A stretch of DNA of 38,143 bases from an uncultured Gilliamella sp. (GTDB taxonomy: Bacteria > Pseudomonadota > Gammaproteobacteria > Enterobacterales > Orbaceae), in NCBI GenBank assembly GCA_945276085.1, contig CALYPO010000008.1, positions 1 to 38,143 of the forward strand, read 5' to 3'. The notes under the pieces were generated by a model. That model saw only the letters and a program-made list of their open reading frames with translations. It was not told where the DNA came from and ran no database searches. The translations under genes were made by a program, and so were the position numbers. How positions within the stretch are numbered: position 1 is the first letter of the stretch; the number at the start of each line of letters is the position of its first letter. Shown in pieces: positions 1 through 9,204 of this stretch.

Positions 1-65
1 TCAAAGTAGAAAGTCAATTAAATGAATTTTTGCCATTGGCTTTAAACAAAATAGCAAAAGAGTGA
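1..65 (+). CDS. 3' end of an unidentified gene (partial)
   Basis: An open frame enters from the left edge in the third frame and ends at TGA 63-65. Only about 20 codons are visible, ending in LNEFLPLALNKIAKE. A rho-independent terminator follows 35 bases later, which supports this being a true gene end. Too little is present to name the product. Confidence 0.5.
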   Translation, partial: KVESQLNEFLPLALNKIAKE

Positions 66-99
66 TAGTGAATTTACGTTCCAGTTGGTTAAGTGAATG

Positions 100-125
100 A
101 ACCGCCTAAAATGGCGGTTTTTTAT
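100..125 (+). terminator. Rho-independent terminator of the upstream gene
   Basis: AACCGCC (100-106) pairs with GGCGGTT (113-119) around a 6-base loop, followed directly by a run of T. This is a textbook intrinsic terminator for the plus-strand gene ending at 65. Confidence 0.9.
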
Positions 126-466
126 ATTTCATCATCTAATTAATTATGCCTATCATAACTTAAAGTAGATAGCATTTTTAACAATTCTATAATTAACAAT
201 AAGTTGTAAAAACTAAAAATATATGATACCGTTCAAATCGCTTTTGCCAATTTAATAATAAATTGGCAATTAGCCCCCTTACTATTGTGACCAAAACAAC
301 TGTTTTGGACATCTATAAAATAGAGGCTCCCTGAGTAGTGTAAATGATATAAATTCACAAAAACGAGTTAGTGATCATTTAATCTTAGTTGTGAATATTA
401 TGCTAATAAGATTAGGGAAATTTATTCAAATAAATAAAAAATATACAATTATTTAAAAGGTCATTT
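126..466. other. Non-coding region upstream of lemA with two perfect palindromes
   Basis: No gene is seen here. Two perfect inverted repeats lie close together: a 10-bp stem with a 6-base loop at 244-269, and an 8-bp stem with a 2-base centre at 291-308. The bases around 284-312 (TGTGACC, then a TTTTGGACA motif) loosely recall IS3-family termini, but no transposase is present. AT-rich sequence before lemA contains a possible -10 (TACAAT near 445) without a convincing -35. Confidence 0.4.
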
Positions 467-1099
467 ATGTTTACAACTTTGATTATAATTCTCATCCTTA
501 TCATTGGTTGGCTGTTTTTTGCATATAATAAACTTAGAGGTTTAGCCGAAAATGTCAAACAGAAACAATCAAATATCTATGCAACAATCAAAAAAAGACA
601 CGATATAGCACAACGCCTTTCTGATATAGCATCAAGCTATGGGGATCATGAAAAATTAACTCATTTTACCATTACTGAAAGTGATAGTATTAGCCAAGCT
701 AATGCAGCCTCATCAGAAGCCTCTCATATAATAGGTAATGTTCAAATGTTGGCAAATCGATATCCAGATTTAAAGGCAAATACAACATATCAACAATTGA
801 TGGTTCAATTAGACGAAATTGAAAATACTGTTCTAGAAAGACGAGAAGCTTACAATGCTGCAGTGCAAAACTATAATGCAACTCGTGGTAGCATTCCACA
901 TTTATTTTACGCTAGTAAATTAGGATTTAATGAAGCTTCATATTTTGAAGTTGACGAAAATGGTATCGATCAATTAGCTTCGTTTAAAACTGATGATGGA
1001 AAAATTTTAAGAGACACTATGGGTAGAATGGCATCGGTAGCCTCACAAAGCGTAAAAAAAATGAAAGAAAAAACCAGTAACAATTCAGAACAAGATTAA
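467..1099 (+). CDS. lemA: LemA family membrane protein
   Basis: 210 aa. A hydrophobic segment at residues 3-19 anchors the N terminus in the membrane. The rest is helical and polar, as in LemA proteins, which fold as a long helix bundle. The family signature is visible near residues 130-160: a YNAAVQNYNATRGSIP stretch, then LGF and a YFEV motif. The ATG at 467 follows AAGG at a suitable distance. The gene stands alone between terminators. LemA has no settled biochemical role; it is named after a Listeria antigen and is linked to membrane or envelope stress in some bacteria. Family assignment is firm; function is not known. Confidence 0.9.
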   Translation: MFTTLIIILILIIGWLFFAYNKLRGLAENVKQKQSNIYATIKKRHDIAQRLSDIASSYGDHEKLTHFTITESDSISQANAASSEASHIIGNVQMLANRYPDLKANTTYQQLMVQLDEIENTVLERREAYNAAVQNYNATRGSIPHLFYASKLGFNEASYFEVDENGIDQLASFKTDDGKILRDTMGRMASVASQSVKKMKEKTSNNSEQD

Positions 1100-1125
1100 T
1101 CCAACCAACAATTGTGATTGTAAAT

Positions 1126-1164
1126 ACCTTCTTAGCTTTTAAGGCAAAGAAGGTTATTTTTTAT
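1126..1164 (+). terminator. Rho-independent terminator of lemA
   Basis: ACCTTCTT (1126-1133) pairs with AAGAAGGT (1147-1154) across a 13-base loop that can itself pair partly (CTTTTAAGG). A T-rich tail (TATTTTTTATT) follows. It lies 27 bases after the lemA stop. Confidence 0.8.
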
Positions 1165-1500
1165 TGATGATTTAACAAGTTTATTTCACAACTAATCTAA
1201 AAAATGATTAAGCAAGTTTTTATATAAGCATTAATCTTTCCTTAAACTTTTTGACAAGTCACGCGACTATAAATTGTTACCACGACAAGCAGCGATACCT
1301 TCGTTTACAATGGACACCCTTTTACATAAATGTTTAATGCAATTTCTGCATCGCCATCGATATTATTAACAGCAAGACCAGACAATAGCTGCAAAAAATT
1401 ATCAGCTATAACGGGCAACAATGTCATAACTTTCGCACAAAACATTGTAAATCATCGAGATATATAAAATGATATTAATGAAGATAAATATACAGAAAAG
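1165..1500. other. Gene-poor spacer between convergent lemA and mukB
   Basis: No intact gene is supported. On the minus strand, a 46-codon open frame (ATG at 1445, stop at 1305) has a protein-like composition (for example AVNNIDGDAEIALNIYVKG). It can be extended by one frame change as NEGIAACRGNNL to a stop at 1267. This looks like the eroded end of a gene, but I do not recognise the family. Confidence 0.35.
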
Positions 1501-1530
1501 GAAAGATTCGCCGATAATACTCGGCGAAAT
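1501..1530 (-). terminator. Probable terminator of the mukFEB operon
   Basis: TTCGCCGA (1507-1514) pairs perfectly with TCGGCGAA (1521-1528) around a 6-base loop, and the stem extends outward with one bulge. Read on the minus strand it is followed by a T-rich stretch (TCTTTCCTTTTC). It begins about 28 bases after the mukB stop. Confidence 0.7.
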
Positions 1531-1556
1531 CTGTTTAAGATAATATCAAATAAAAA

Positions 1557-4500
1557 CTAAGCAAAACCTTTTAAACCAACCACATGTACATGTTCTTGGT
1601 TATTCATTACTTTACGCACCAGTTTATAAGTAGTCCCTTTTTCTGGGCTGATATTTTCTGGCGCTGCTATAATCAGTTGCATTTCGAGTCGTTCACACAG
1701 CTCAAATAACGTGGCAATCGATTTAGCATCTAGGCGAGCAGCTTCGTCTAAGAATAATAAGCGACATGGTAAAATATCTTTATTACGTAGACGTTTTGAT
1801 TCTTCTTCCCAACTTTGAATGACCATCAAGAGAATTGACATACCGGTACCAATGGCTTCACCAGTTGATAATGCGCCACTTTCCGCACGCAACCAACCAT
1901 CAGCACCACGATTGACTTCTACATCCAGCTCGAGATAATTGCGATAATCTAACAGCTCTTCCCCAATATTTTGTGCAGTTCGTTGCCCCATATCAATATG
2001 TGGATTCAAACGTTGATAAAGTTTAGCTAACGCTTCCGAGAAGGTAATACGATTATTACTAAACAGATCTTGATGCTCATTTTGATCATCGGCTAATGCT
2101 GCTAATAATGATGAGTGCGCTTCACGAATGGTAACATTCAAGCGTACACCGTTAACTTGTCCAAATGCCACAGCCTGTAGACCTTGGTTAAGCATACGGA
2201 TACGATTTTGTTCACGTTGGATAGTTTTTCGAATAATGTTTGCCACACTTTTCGAACTTATTGCTAACTGTTGCTCACGCGAGGTTAATTCTTCAGTTAA
2301 ACGTGATAATTCAATTTCCATTTGCTCAATTGCTTCAATTGGATCATCTGTTTTGACAATATCTTGACGAATTCGTTCACGAAGATGTTTATAAACCGCA
2401 ATATAAAATTGAATTTTGCGTTCCGGACGTTTTGGATCTTCAGATAATCGTAAAACATCACGTAAATGTTCATTATCATTCACAGCCAGACGTAATGAGC
2501 CCAGCGCCTTATCTGACATTGAGCGCAGTTCATCAGCACTTAAATAAGCTAATTCTCGACGATGTAATCGTCGTTCAACGCTATTTTCTTTGACGAGTCG
2601 TAAAACTAAGCACCAACCAGCTTTAGCTTCAACAACCTGTTCGCGTAATTGTTTATAATCACGGAGTGTTTGAGCTAAACGTTTTTGCATTTGCGTCATT
2701 TCGCTTTCACACATAATTAGTTGTTTTTCTAGCGAACTACAGTGCTGACGGTTACTGTTTAATTTTTGATGGATCTCATCACGACGTACCCTAGCCCTCT
2801 CTTCCGTGATGGCATCGGCTTTAACACCAATTTGTTCAATCTCTTTATGCAGTTCATTAAGCATGTCACGTTTAGTTTCAAATGCACTTTTTAATGAAGC
2901 TAATGTTTGATTGTACTGGTTATACTTATCTTGATACTGCTGCATTTGACGACGAGCATCGGTTCGCTGTGCTTCTACAATATCTAACCGAGCACGTAAC
3001 TTTTCGTTCAAATCAGCATTTTCATTCAACATGCCGGCTGAATCTTCATAACTAAAATGGGCTCGGCGTTGCATCACTTCAGTAAGCGCAAACACCTGTT
3101 GACGAATCGTTTGTTGTTGCGACTTAACGGTATTATATTGCTCACGTAACGCTTCGTTCTGTTCTGGGTCACTTTGTAAAACGGCCACAATAGGCTCAAG
3201 CTCAGAAACCGTGTGACGATTGCGACCAACATATTGTGCAGCATCTTGTGCTTCGGCAACTTGTTCGCGTAGATCATCAACTCGATCTGCTAAATCTTCA
3301 TCAGCTAATAAATGCATTTGCGCAACTAAACGATTAACCGTTGTTAACTGCTCTTTGCAATTAGCTACCTGCTGTTGATTCTGCTTATCTATTGCTTCTT
3401 GCGAGGATAATTGACGCTCAATCTCATTGCGTCTTGTCGCTAATTTTTGAGCTTCAGCTTCGGGATCGATATCAAAGGCAACCGATAAATATTCACCAAT
3501 AAATTGACCCACATTTTGTTCTATACGTTGTAATTTTTGTAAATCAAACGAGATAGTAGCATAACGTTCATGAAGTTCATCACGCTCTGCCGATAATTTT
3601 TCCAGATGAACTTCACGAGCTGCGCGGCCAAATAATGGTACCGTTGGAAAGCTGGAAAAGCGCCATTGACGATCACCAGTTTTAACCAATACCGCTTTAT
3701 TCATCTCTTCACAATCAAATACACTGTCGTCAAATGAAGAAGGATCGCCTTCAATAAAATAGATATCTTCAGGGTAGTCTTCTTCGCTAGCAGTAAGATT
3801 TTCGAGCTGGGTTTTGACTAACGACAAATCAGGTACCACAATCGCTTGTCTTGAAGGACCATATAATGCCGAGAAATAAGGCGCATCGTCAATAGTCACA
3901 TCTTCATAAATTTCTGAAAGAAGAACACCATTAAACCGCTCAGCTAATGCCGATAAACGGCCGTCATCAACACCACTAGGTTGATTGAGTTGTTCTATTT
4001 GTGTATCTAATTGAGTTCGTTTAAAGGTTATCTGATCGCGCTCTGTAACCAATGTTCGTTCTTGCTCAAGCAGCTGCTGCATATGTTGCGTGACAGCTTG
4101 ACTGTGGGTAAAACTTTGTCCGGTTTGTTCTTGTAAGGCAATTAAAGCATCTTGTGCTTTTATCCACATTGGTGCTTTTTGTCGATAATCGGCTATTTTA
4201 GATTGAATTTGTTCAAGTTCTTGTCTAAATTCAATGCGTTTTTCACTAGATTGATTAGCAAGCTCCGCATTTTCATCTAACTGAACTTCAAGTTCCTGTT
4301 TTAGTTCATCAAGTTCATCATAATTAACATGTCGACCAATACGTTTGCAAAATTGGTTTAATAATGATTCTGCTTCTTTTTGTTCAAAAAAGCGTTGTTC
4401 AAGCTCATCAAGCTGTAATTGTAAATGTTCAGCTTGTTCAGCTTGATAACATTGTGAAGGCCATTGTCTTAGTGCTTCTTTAGCAGCAGTAAATGCTTCA

Positions 4501-5975
4501 CTACGAACAACATCACCAACCAGTTTTATTACAAGTTGATAAGCACGATCAAACTGATTAATTGCGGCATCAGAAACACTTAATCTTTGTTCAAGTTCTA
4601 AAACTTGCTCTGTAATCTCTTTTTGTTTTTCAGCAAAAACGTCAAAGTGATTTTCAATATTACTGATCCCCAATTTTGGTAATTGGCATAAAGACTGTGC
4701 ATTTTTCAAAGCTTGCAAAGCTTGTTGATACTGAATTGCCCGTGTTTGCTGCACATCAAGAGCTTGTTGATAATCAGCTAATTGCGTTTTTATTTCATCC
4801 ACTTCTTGTTCAGTTTGTTCAGCCTGATCACGGTAGCTTTGGTACTGTTCATTCGCTTCAATGACAACTTCATTTTGTTCTTCAAGTTTTAGATTAAGAT
4901 CATCTAAGTCCGCTTGATAGCGATCAATTTTTTCTTGTTGGCGTAAAGCTGTTTGCGCTAGATTAAGATGGTCATTTGCCGCTTGTAAATCAGTTTCTAG
5001 GTCATTTTGGGCTTCTTGAAACTCTTTGAGCTCTTTTGCCATTTCAACTTGACGATATTGATGACTGATTAACAAATCTTGCGTTTTAAACATATCTCGA
5101 CGCAAACCAAGTACCGATTCAATATGAACACGACGCTCATTAGCATGGCGCATATAATCCGCTGCCACATAATTTGTTGATTCAGTAATCAGGTGTTTAA
5201 ATAGATCGCGATCAGATTGCGTAACGCGAATCGCTTCTAATGTCATGCGATTTTCACGTAGTGCTGCTTCCATATCCTGAAAAGCTTTACGTACACCACT
5301 ATTTTCAGGAAGTAAGTAATCACGAAGTGAGCGGGTAATGGCACTTGAAATCCCACCATAAAGTGACGCTTCAATTAATCGGTAATATTTACTACGATCA
5401 GATGAGGTACGTAATCGTTTTGGTAATATACCAAAATCAAACATTACTGAGTGATAATCAGTAATAGAGTTAAACTGTTTAAAAATCACGCCCTCTATTG
5501 ATTCAATTTTATCTTTTAACTCAGGCAGTGATAAGATTCGTGCTTGTTTATCGTTTACTCTTTCTGTCACTAATTCTGTTGGTTTGATTTCAACAGGTAA
5601 ACCTTGTATTAAAAAAGGTTTAATATCCACTTTTTTATCACGACCCGCAACTTGCTGTAATCGAACACCACATATAATCCGTTGGTGACGTGAATTGATC
5701 ACATCAAGCATCGAATAACAAACACCGGGTTTTAATTTACCATGTAGACCTTTATCACGAGAGCCTGATGTTGCACCAGCTTCGGTAGTATTACGAAAAT
5801 GTAATAAGGTTAAATCTGGAATCAATGCAGTAACAAAAGCTGCCATGGTGGTTGATTTACCAGCCCCATTCCCCCCAGAAAGTGTGGTGACAAGTTGATC
5901 TAATTCAAATGTTCTGGCAAAAAAGCCGTTCCAGTTAATTAAGGTTAAGGAGTGAAATTTTCCGTGTTCAATCAT
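1557..5975 (-). CDS. mukB: Chromosome partition protein MukB (SMC-like condensin ATPase)
   Basis: 1472 aa, against about 1486 in E. coli. MukB dimers form the ring of the MukBEF condensin, which compacts and segregates the chromosome and works with topoisomerase IV. The Walker A motif GGNGAGKS is at residues 34-41. Long coiled coils flank a central hinge (near residues 650-770). Near the C terminus lie the ABC signature [12 protein letters not shown] and the Walker [10 protein letters not shown]. The start lies 2 bases after the mukE stop, so the two genes are translationally coupled. It is the last gene of mukF-mukE-mukB and is followed by a hairpin terminator. No key residue is missing. Confidence 0.98.
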   Translation of the reverse strand: MIEHGKFHSLTLINWNGFFARTFELDQLVTTLSGGNGAGKSTTMAAFVTALIPDLTLLHFRNTTEAGATSGSRDKGLHGKLKPGVCYSMLDVINSRHQRIICGVRLQQVAGRDKKVDIKPFLIQGLPVEIKPTELVTERVNDKQARILSLPELKDKIESIEGVIFKQFNSITDYHSVMFDFGILPKRLRTSSDRSKYYRLIEASLYGGISSAITRSLRDYLLPENSGVRKAFQDMEAALRENRMTLEAIRVTQSDRDLFKHLITESTNYVAADYMRHANERRVHIESVLGLRRDMFKTQDLLISHQYRQVEMAKELKEFQEAQNDLETDLQAANDHLNLAQTALRQQEKIDRYQADLDDLNLKLEEQNEVVIEANEQYQSYRDQAEQTEQEVDEIKTQLADYQQALDVQQTRAIQYQQALQALKNAQSLCQLPKLGISNIENHFDVFAEKQKEITEQVLELEQRLSVSDAAINQFDRAYQLVIKLVGDVVRSEAFTAAKEALRQWPSQCYQAEQAEHLQLQLDELEQRFFEQKEAESLLNQFCKRIGRHVNYDELDELKQELEVQLDENAELANQSSEKRIEFRQELEQIQSKIADYRQKAPMWIKAQDALIALQEQTGQSFTHSQAVTQHMQQLLEQERTLVTERDQITFKRTQLDTQIEQLNQPSGVDDGRLSALAERFNGVLLSEIYEDVTIDDAPYFSALYGPSRQAIVVPDLSLVKTQLENLTASEEDYPEDIYFIEGDPSSFDDSVFDCEEMNKAVLVKTGDRQWRFSSFPTVPLFGRAAREVHLEKLSAERDELHERYATISFDLQKLQRIEQNVGQFIGEYLSVAFDIDPEAEAQKLATRRNEIERQLSSQEAIDKQNQQQVANCKEQLTTVNRLVAQMHLLADEDLADRVDDLREQVAEAQDAAQYVGRNRHTVSELEPIVAVLQSDPEQNEALREQYNTVKSQQQTIRQQVFALTEVMQRRAHFSYEDSAGMLNENADLNEKLRARLDIVEAQRTDARRQMQQYQDKYNQYNQTLASLKSAFETKRDMLNELHKEIEQIGVKADAITEERARVRRDEIHQKLNSNRQHCSSLEKQLIMCESEMTQMQKRLAQTLRDYKQLREQVVEAKAGWCLVLRLVKENSVERRLHRRELAYLSADELRSMSDKALGSLRLAVNDNEHLRDVLRLSEDPKRPERKIQFYIAVYKHLRERIRQDIVKTDDPIEAIEQMEIELSRLTEELTSREQQLAISSKSVANIIRKTIQREQNRIRMLNQGLQAVAFGQVNGVRLNVTIREAHSSLLAALADDQNEHQDLFSNNRITFSEALAKLYQRLNPHIDMGQRTAQNIGEELLDYRNYLELDVEVNRGADGWLRAESGALSTGEAIGTGMSILLMVIQSWEEESKRLRNKDILPCRLLFLDEAARLDAKSIATLFELCERLEMQLIIAAPENISPEKGTTYKLVRKVMNNQEHVHVVGLKGFA

Positions 5976-5977
5976 AA

Positions 5978-6763
5978 TTATTCAATCTCCTCGTTAACTT
6001 CATCATCTTGTTCATCATTATTATCATCTAAGATAAGTGACGATTCAATTTTGATCGCTTCACCATCCCGAATTAAGCGTAATTGTGCTTCTTGCGCATC
6101 GTCACTACTGCGCACATCGGCGCCAAAACGGAAAATAGATTCATTAATTCGAAAACGGCTGCTGTCATTACCGACAATAAAAAAGATCATACCTAATCTA
6201 CGCAGACGGTTTAGGGCTGTTTTAACTTTATCAAAAAGTTTTTGCCGATCTAAATCCGATCCGGTTGAACGTTGGTTGACTAATTTAAGTAATTTACTTT
6301 CGTCGGCTAACGAAACAAGCTCATCAAAGAGTTCTTGTAAAGTAAAAATGCCTTCATGCGCAAGTCGTTCGGGACTTAAATAGAGGTAACAAAGTACTTT
6401 ACCAACAAGCATATCTAATTCTGATAGAACAGAACGAGGAATTAATGTTGTTGATCGAGGACGAAGATAGAAAAATCCTTCAGGTGCACGTATTAGCTCA
6501 ACATTATAGCGTTGATAAAATTGTTCAAGTTCAAGTTGAAAATCCATTAAAAAGGCATGTTGATCGAGTTCATCAATACCTATATGACGCCCAGAACGAA
6601 GCAAACTATCCAACTCAGGAAAAATAGGATTAGCAATCGCTTGAGCTAATTTTACCGGCATGTATTTATCGATTGACGCTTGAGAGCTCGCTGCAATACG
6701 CCCTATAACCTCATCAATATGATGAGCGGTTTGTTCTAATTCTTTAATATCTGTTGATGACAT
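5978..6763 (-). CDS. mukE: Chromosome partition protein MukE (kleisin-binding subunit)
   Basis: 261 aa from the chosen ATG at 6763, against about 234 in E. coli. MukE binds MukF and bridges the MukB heads, regulating condensin loading. The conserved core runs from MPVKLAQA through RSGRHIG, the [19 protein letters not shown] segment and the SPERLA motif. An in-frame start at 6838 would add 25 residues from inside mukF; the start MSSTDI matches the family N terminus and has AAGG upstream. It overlaps mukF by 20 bases. After MSSTDI there are about 26 extra residues (roughly 7-33) before the core that E. coli lacks. The C terminus is acidic, as usual. Confidence 0.95.
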   Translation of the reverse strand: MSSTDIKELEQTAHHIDEVIGRIAASSQASIDKYMPVKLAQAIANPIFPELDSLLRSGRHIGIDELDQHAFLMDFQLELEQFYQRYNVELIRAPEGFFYLRPRSTTLIPRSVLSELDMLVGKVLCYLYLSPERLAHEGIFTLQELFDELVSLADESKLLKLVNQRSTGSDLDRQKLFDKVKTALNRLRRLGMIFFIVGNDSSRFRINESIFRFGADVRSSDDAQEAQLRLIRDGEAIKIESSLILDDNNDEQDDEVNEEIE

Positions 6764-8066
6764 GTGCTTGTACCTTAGCTCCATAATCGTTGATAGGTTT
6801 CCATTCGGCAGGAATACCGAGCAAATCATCTTCGGCAATACCTAGACGAATAGCTTGATCGATAAATAATCTTGCAATATCAAAATGTTGTTCACGTGGG
6901 AACTGTGCTAAATAGCTACGAATGGCAACACTTATATCAAGTGGTTTATTTTGTTGTTTAAAAACCAATAAATTTTGTTCAATATGCGCAATAATGTGTT
7001 CTTGAAGTTCTTCAATCATTTCATATTCAAGTTCTGATGGTAATTCACCTGTAACTTCAGCTTCATGTAAAGCAAGTTCTTCATCACGCATATCAAGTAG
7101 ACGGTCGGCATTAGCAAAAGTCAGGGACCAAGGTAAATCAAAATAGCTCTGAATCGATTTACGTAATCGTTGAGAAAATACACGATTTTTATCTAAGTCA
7201 ATTGCTGTACGGATAAATTTATGAACGTGTCGGTCATAACCTATCCAAAGATCTATCGCTTTTTGCCCCCAACCAATAATTCGATCTAGCTTACCTTGTA
7301 GATCAATTACCACGTTATTAATTTTATCTAAATCAGGATTATCTAATGTCGCATCTTGAATTAACAATAAACTGGCTTGAAGTTTATCACCCGCCGCTGC
7401 CAGCGTATCTTGCAATTCGCGTAATGTTTGCGAAGTTTCGGTTAATAGCCCTTCACAACTGGTAATAGCAGCTTGCCAGTCTTGACTTAATAATGCCGAG
7501 ATATTTTGTTTTACATCGGCTTGCTGCTCATCCATCACACGTTGAGTAATATCAATACTATCAAATATTTCAGCAACTGAATATTTTAGTGGAGCAAACA
7601 CATTTCGATGCCAGTGTAAGTCATCACCACCTTCAAGTGCTGCATCAGCAGCTCGTTTTAACTCTTGAGCAACAATGGATAATTGGATAGACAAACGTAA
7701 CGTTGAAAACTCCCGCTGACGAATATAGTAATCAGAAATACCAATACCTAATGGTGTCAAACGATAAATAGAATATCCATCAGTCATTTCGCTAGCAAAA
7801 CGCGTAATTAGGCGCTGACGCACTAAGTCATTAATGGCATTATTTGCTCGAACAGTGATGGTGTCTTCACTCTGTTCAAAAATTTGTGAAACATGCCTGA
7901 AAGCATCAATTAATTCAGATTCGGTCATTTCACCATCAAAACGCTCGCTGTTTAATACGGCAATCGCCAATAAAAATGCAAGCCGTTCCACTGGCAAATT
8001 AATTGAAAAATCATTCTTTTTTGCCCAAGAGACCAATTCTGGCACTGATTGGGAAAAATCCATCAT
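6744..8066 (-). CDS. mukF: Chromosome partition protein MukF (kleisin)
   Basis: 440 aa, the same length as E. coli MukF. MukF is the kleisin: a winged-helix dimerisation domain at the N terminus ([18 protein letters not shown], then [15 protein letters not shown]), a middle helical region that binds MukE, and a C-terminal winged helix that binds the MukB head. There are two adjacent ATGs (8066 and 8063); GGA lies 6 bases before the first. It is first in the mukFEB operon. The methyltransferase gene cmoM (smtA), which precedes mukF in E. coli, is absent. A perfect 14-bp palindrome at 8127-8140 lies upstream. Confidence 0.97.
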   Translation of the reverse strand: MMDFSQSVPELVSWAKKNDFSINLPVERLAFLLAIAVLNSERFDGEMTESELIDAFRHVSQIFEQSEDTITVRANNAINDLVRQRLITRFASEMTDGYSIYRLTPLGIGISDYYIRQREFSTLRLSIQLSIVAQELKRAADAALEGGDDLHWHRNVFAPLKYSVAEIFDSIDITQRVMDEQQADVKQNISALLSQDWQAAITSCEGLLTETSQTLRELQDTLAAAGDKLQASLLLIQDATLDNPDLDKINNVVIDLQGKLDRIIGWGQKAIDLWIGYDRHVHKFIRTAIDLDKNRVFSQRLRKSIQSYFDLPWSLTFANADRLLDMRDEELALHEAEVTGELPSELEYEMIEELQEHIIAHIEQNLLVFKQQNKPLDISVAIRSYLAQFPREQHFDIARLFIDQAIRLGIAEDDLLGIPAEWKPINDYGAKVQAHVINRY

Positions 8067-8126
8067 AGCGGTTCCTTAATTAAAGACACTCAATTTTTAA
8101 ACGTATCTTAGAAATAATATGAGAAA

Positions 8127-8166
8127 CACAATATATTGTGCTAAAGACAAAATATTATCGATTATA
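8127..8166 (-). promoter_or_regulatory. Candidate mukFEB promoter with a palindromic site
   Basis: On the minus strand a consensus -10 TATAAT lies at 8166-8161, about 95 bases before mukF; no good -35 is seen. Just downstream of the expected start is a perfect palindrome CACAATATATTGTG (8127-8140), which is operator-like in size and position. No regulator can be assigned. Confidence 0.4.
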
Positions 8167-8405
8167 TAACAATTTGTAGTAGTTAAAAATAACTAAGTTT
8201 GAGATTTATCATTTAACTTAATTAAAAAGCAACAAAGTCAATTTAATTAAAAATTACCTATAATAATTACGATTTTCTGTTTTTTATTTTCGCTCAATCC
8301 CATTTTTTGTCGTTAAAAAGATCAATGACAACAAAAAAATAATTATCATAATTGAATTTTAATCTTAAATAATCTTGATATGTTATGGAATTAATTGTTT
8401 AATTA
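8167..8405. other. AT-rich spacer between divergent mukF and a small gene
   Basis: I see no gene here. The run around 8336-8350 contains ATTATCA, a half-site like those of Fur boxes, but the other half is poor. The stretch serves as the divergent control region between mukF and the small gene at 8475. Confidence 0.5.
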
Positions 8406-8453
8406 TTGTACCATTTTTAACTTATAGTTATATTAATAATGATAATGGTTATT
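8406..8453 (+). promoter_or_regulatory. Promoter overlapped by a Fur-box-like operator
   Basis: A -35 TTGTAC (8406-8411) and -10 TATATT (8429-8434) are separated by 17 bases. Directly downstream, 8435-8453 matches the 19-bp Fur box consensus GATAATGATAATCATTATC at 15 of 19 positions by my count. It would cover the transcription start, the usual place for repression by iron-loaded Fur. Seen in sequence; binding is inferred. Confidence 0.6.
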
Positions 8454-8474
8454 TTTTTATAAGGGAGAAAACAA

Positions 8475-8636
8475 ATGAAAAGTCTATTATACATACTTTT
8501 AGCTGGATTAGTCGCATATGTTGTGTCAAAAGCCGTTTCTGCAAATGAAATCGATACAGTACACCGTGTTGTTCAGCAGCAGGGAGTTTTAAGTGAAAAT
8601 CATTTAGAGAGTGGAGATAAACCAAATAGTCTCTGA
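8475..8636 (+). CDS. Small membrane or exported peptide, 53 aa, possibly iron-regulated
   Basis: A short gene starting at ATG 8475 after a strong ribosome binding site (AAGGGAG). The product begins MKSLLYILLAGLVAYVVSKA, a signal peptide or single membrane helix, with a possible cleavage after VSA. A polar tail of about 30 residues follows (NEIDTVHRVVQQQG and on) to TGA 8636. It has its own promoter with a Fur-box-like sequence over the start site. I do not recognise the family. The good promoter, good ribosome site and coherent membrane segment argue that it is real. No partner gene follows in the same orientation; only decayed sequence does. Confidence 0.6.
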   Translation: MKSLLYILLAGLVAYVVSKAVSANEIDTVHRVVQQQGVLSENHLESGDKPNSL

Positions 8637-8759
8637 TAGTTCAGTCATTACTTTCATGATTAGTTAGGATTGTTGATCTTGTAACGCCTGCACGTTAATT
8701 TTGTCACAATTGGCGTGTTAATAATGCTGCTGCTTGTTGTAGTAGTTGAGTTTAATTGT

Positions 8760-9008
8760 GCATATTGATTTAATGGGCACGCAAGGTAAGACTGTTGTTT
8801 ACCGCGTGTCAATAAATAAACCCAAAATCACCGAAGATATTGCACTCCCACTAGCTGAACAATCCATTCCACAAAATTAAAACTTACCGATGCTTTCTTT
8901 ATTATAGTCTTAAAAGAGAATGATCTAATCAGCAATATGCTTGCTATTATTGACGTTGTGAATAATGTCGATAAAGCAAATAATCAAATGATAAAAATCA
9001 AGTCATAA
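8760..9008 (+). pseudogene. Decayed coding fragments of unknown origin
   Basis: Two open stretches follow each other in adjacent frames. The first runs from about 8760 (ATG at 8773) to TAA 8880 and reads MGTQGKTVVYRVSINKPK and on. The second is open from about 8880 to TAA 9006-9008 and includes KLTDAFFIIVLKENDLI. One frameshift near 8878 would join them into a single reading of about 80 residues. There is no ribosome binding site. I infer a gene remnant and cannot name the family. Confidence 0.35.
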
Positions 9009-9170
9009 TCGCGCTATTTAATTGAGTGTTAACTATCATTGTTGCTATAAGTAGTTTTCAATTTGAAAAAACCACTCAGCCACTTAAGACAAGTTTTTAA
9101 CAGCATAGTATCTACACTTATGCACAACACAAAACTCATAAAATTAAATTTGATTTTGGTATTTTTAAAA
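9009..9170. other. Non-coding spacer
   Basis: AT-rich sequence with no convincing open frame or structure, lying between the decayed fragments and the terminator of the transporter operon. Confidence 0.4.
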
Positions 9171-9175
9171 AGGTG

Positions 9176-9204
9176 AAAACGGGATGGGTTATCCCGTTTT
9201 TTAA
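9176..9204 (-). terminator. Intrinsic terminator, probably bidirectional
   Basis: AAAACGGGAT (9176-9185) and ATCCCGTTTT (9191-9200) form a perfect 10-bp stem with a 5-base loop. It ends 4 bases from the transporter stop codon on the minus strand. The T run is better on the plus strand (TTTTTT), so it could stop transcription from either side. Confidence 0.85.

Noticed and set aside
284-312. Terminal repeat of an IS3-family insertion sequence
   Set aside because: Only one weakly similar end, no second end and no transposase; kept as a low-interest observation, not a mobile element call.
5952-6383. 143-codon plus-strand open frame across mukB and mukE
   Set aside because: Serine-rich shadow frame antisense to conserved genes.
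6764-6838. Upstream start of mukE inside mukF
   Set aside because: The added residues come from mukF in another frame and are not conserved; MSSTDI is the family start.
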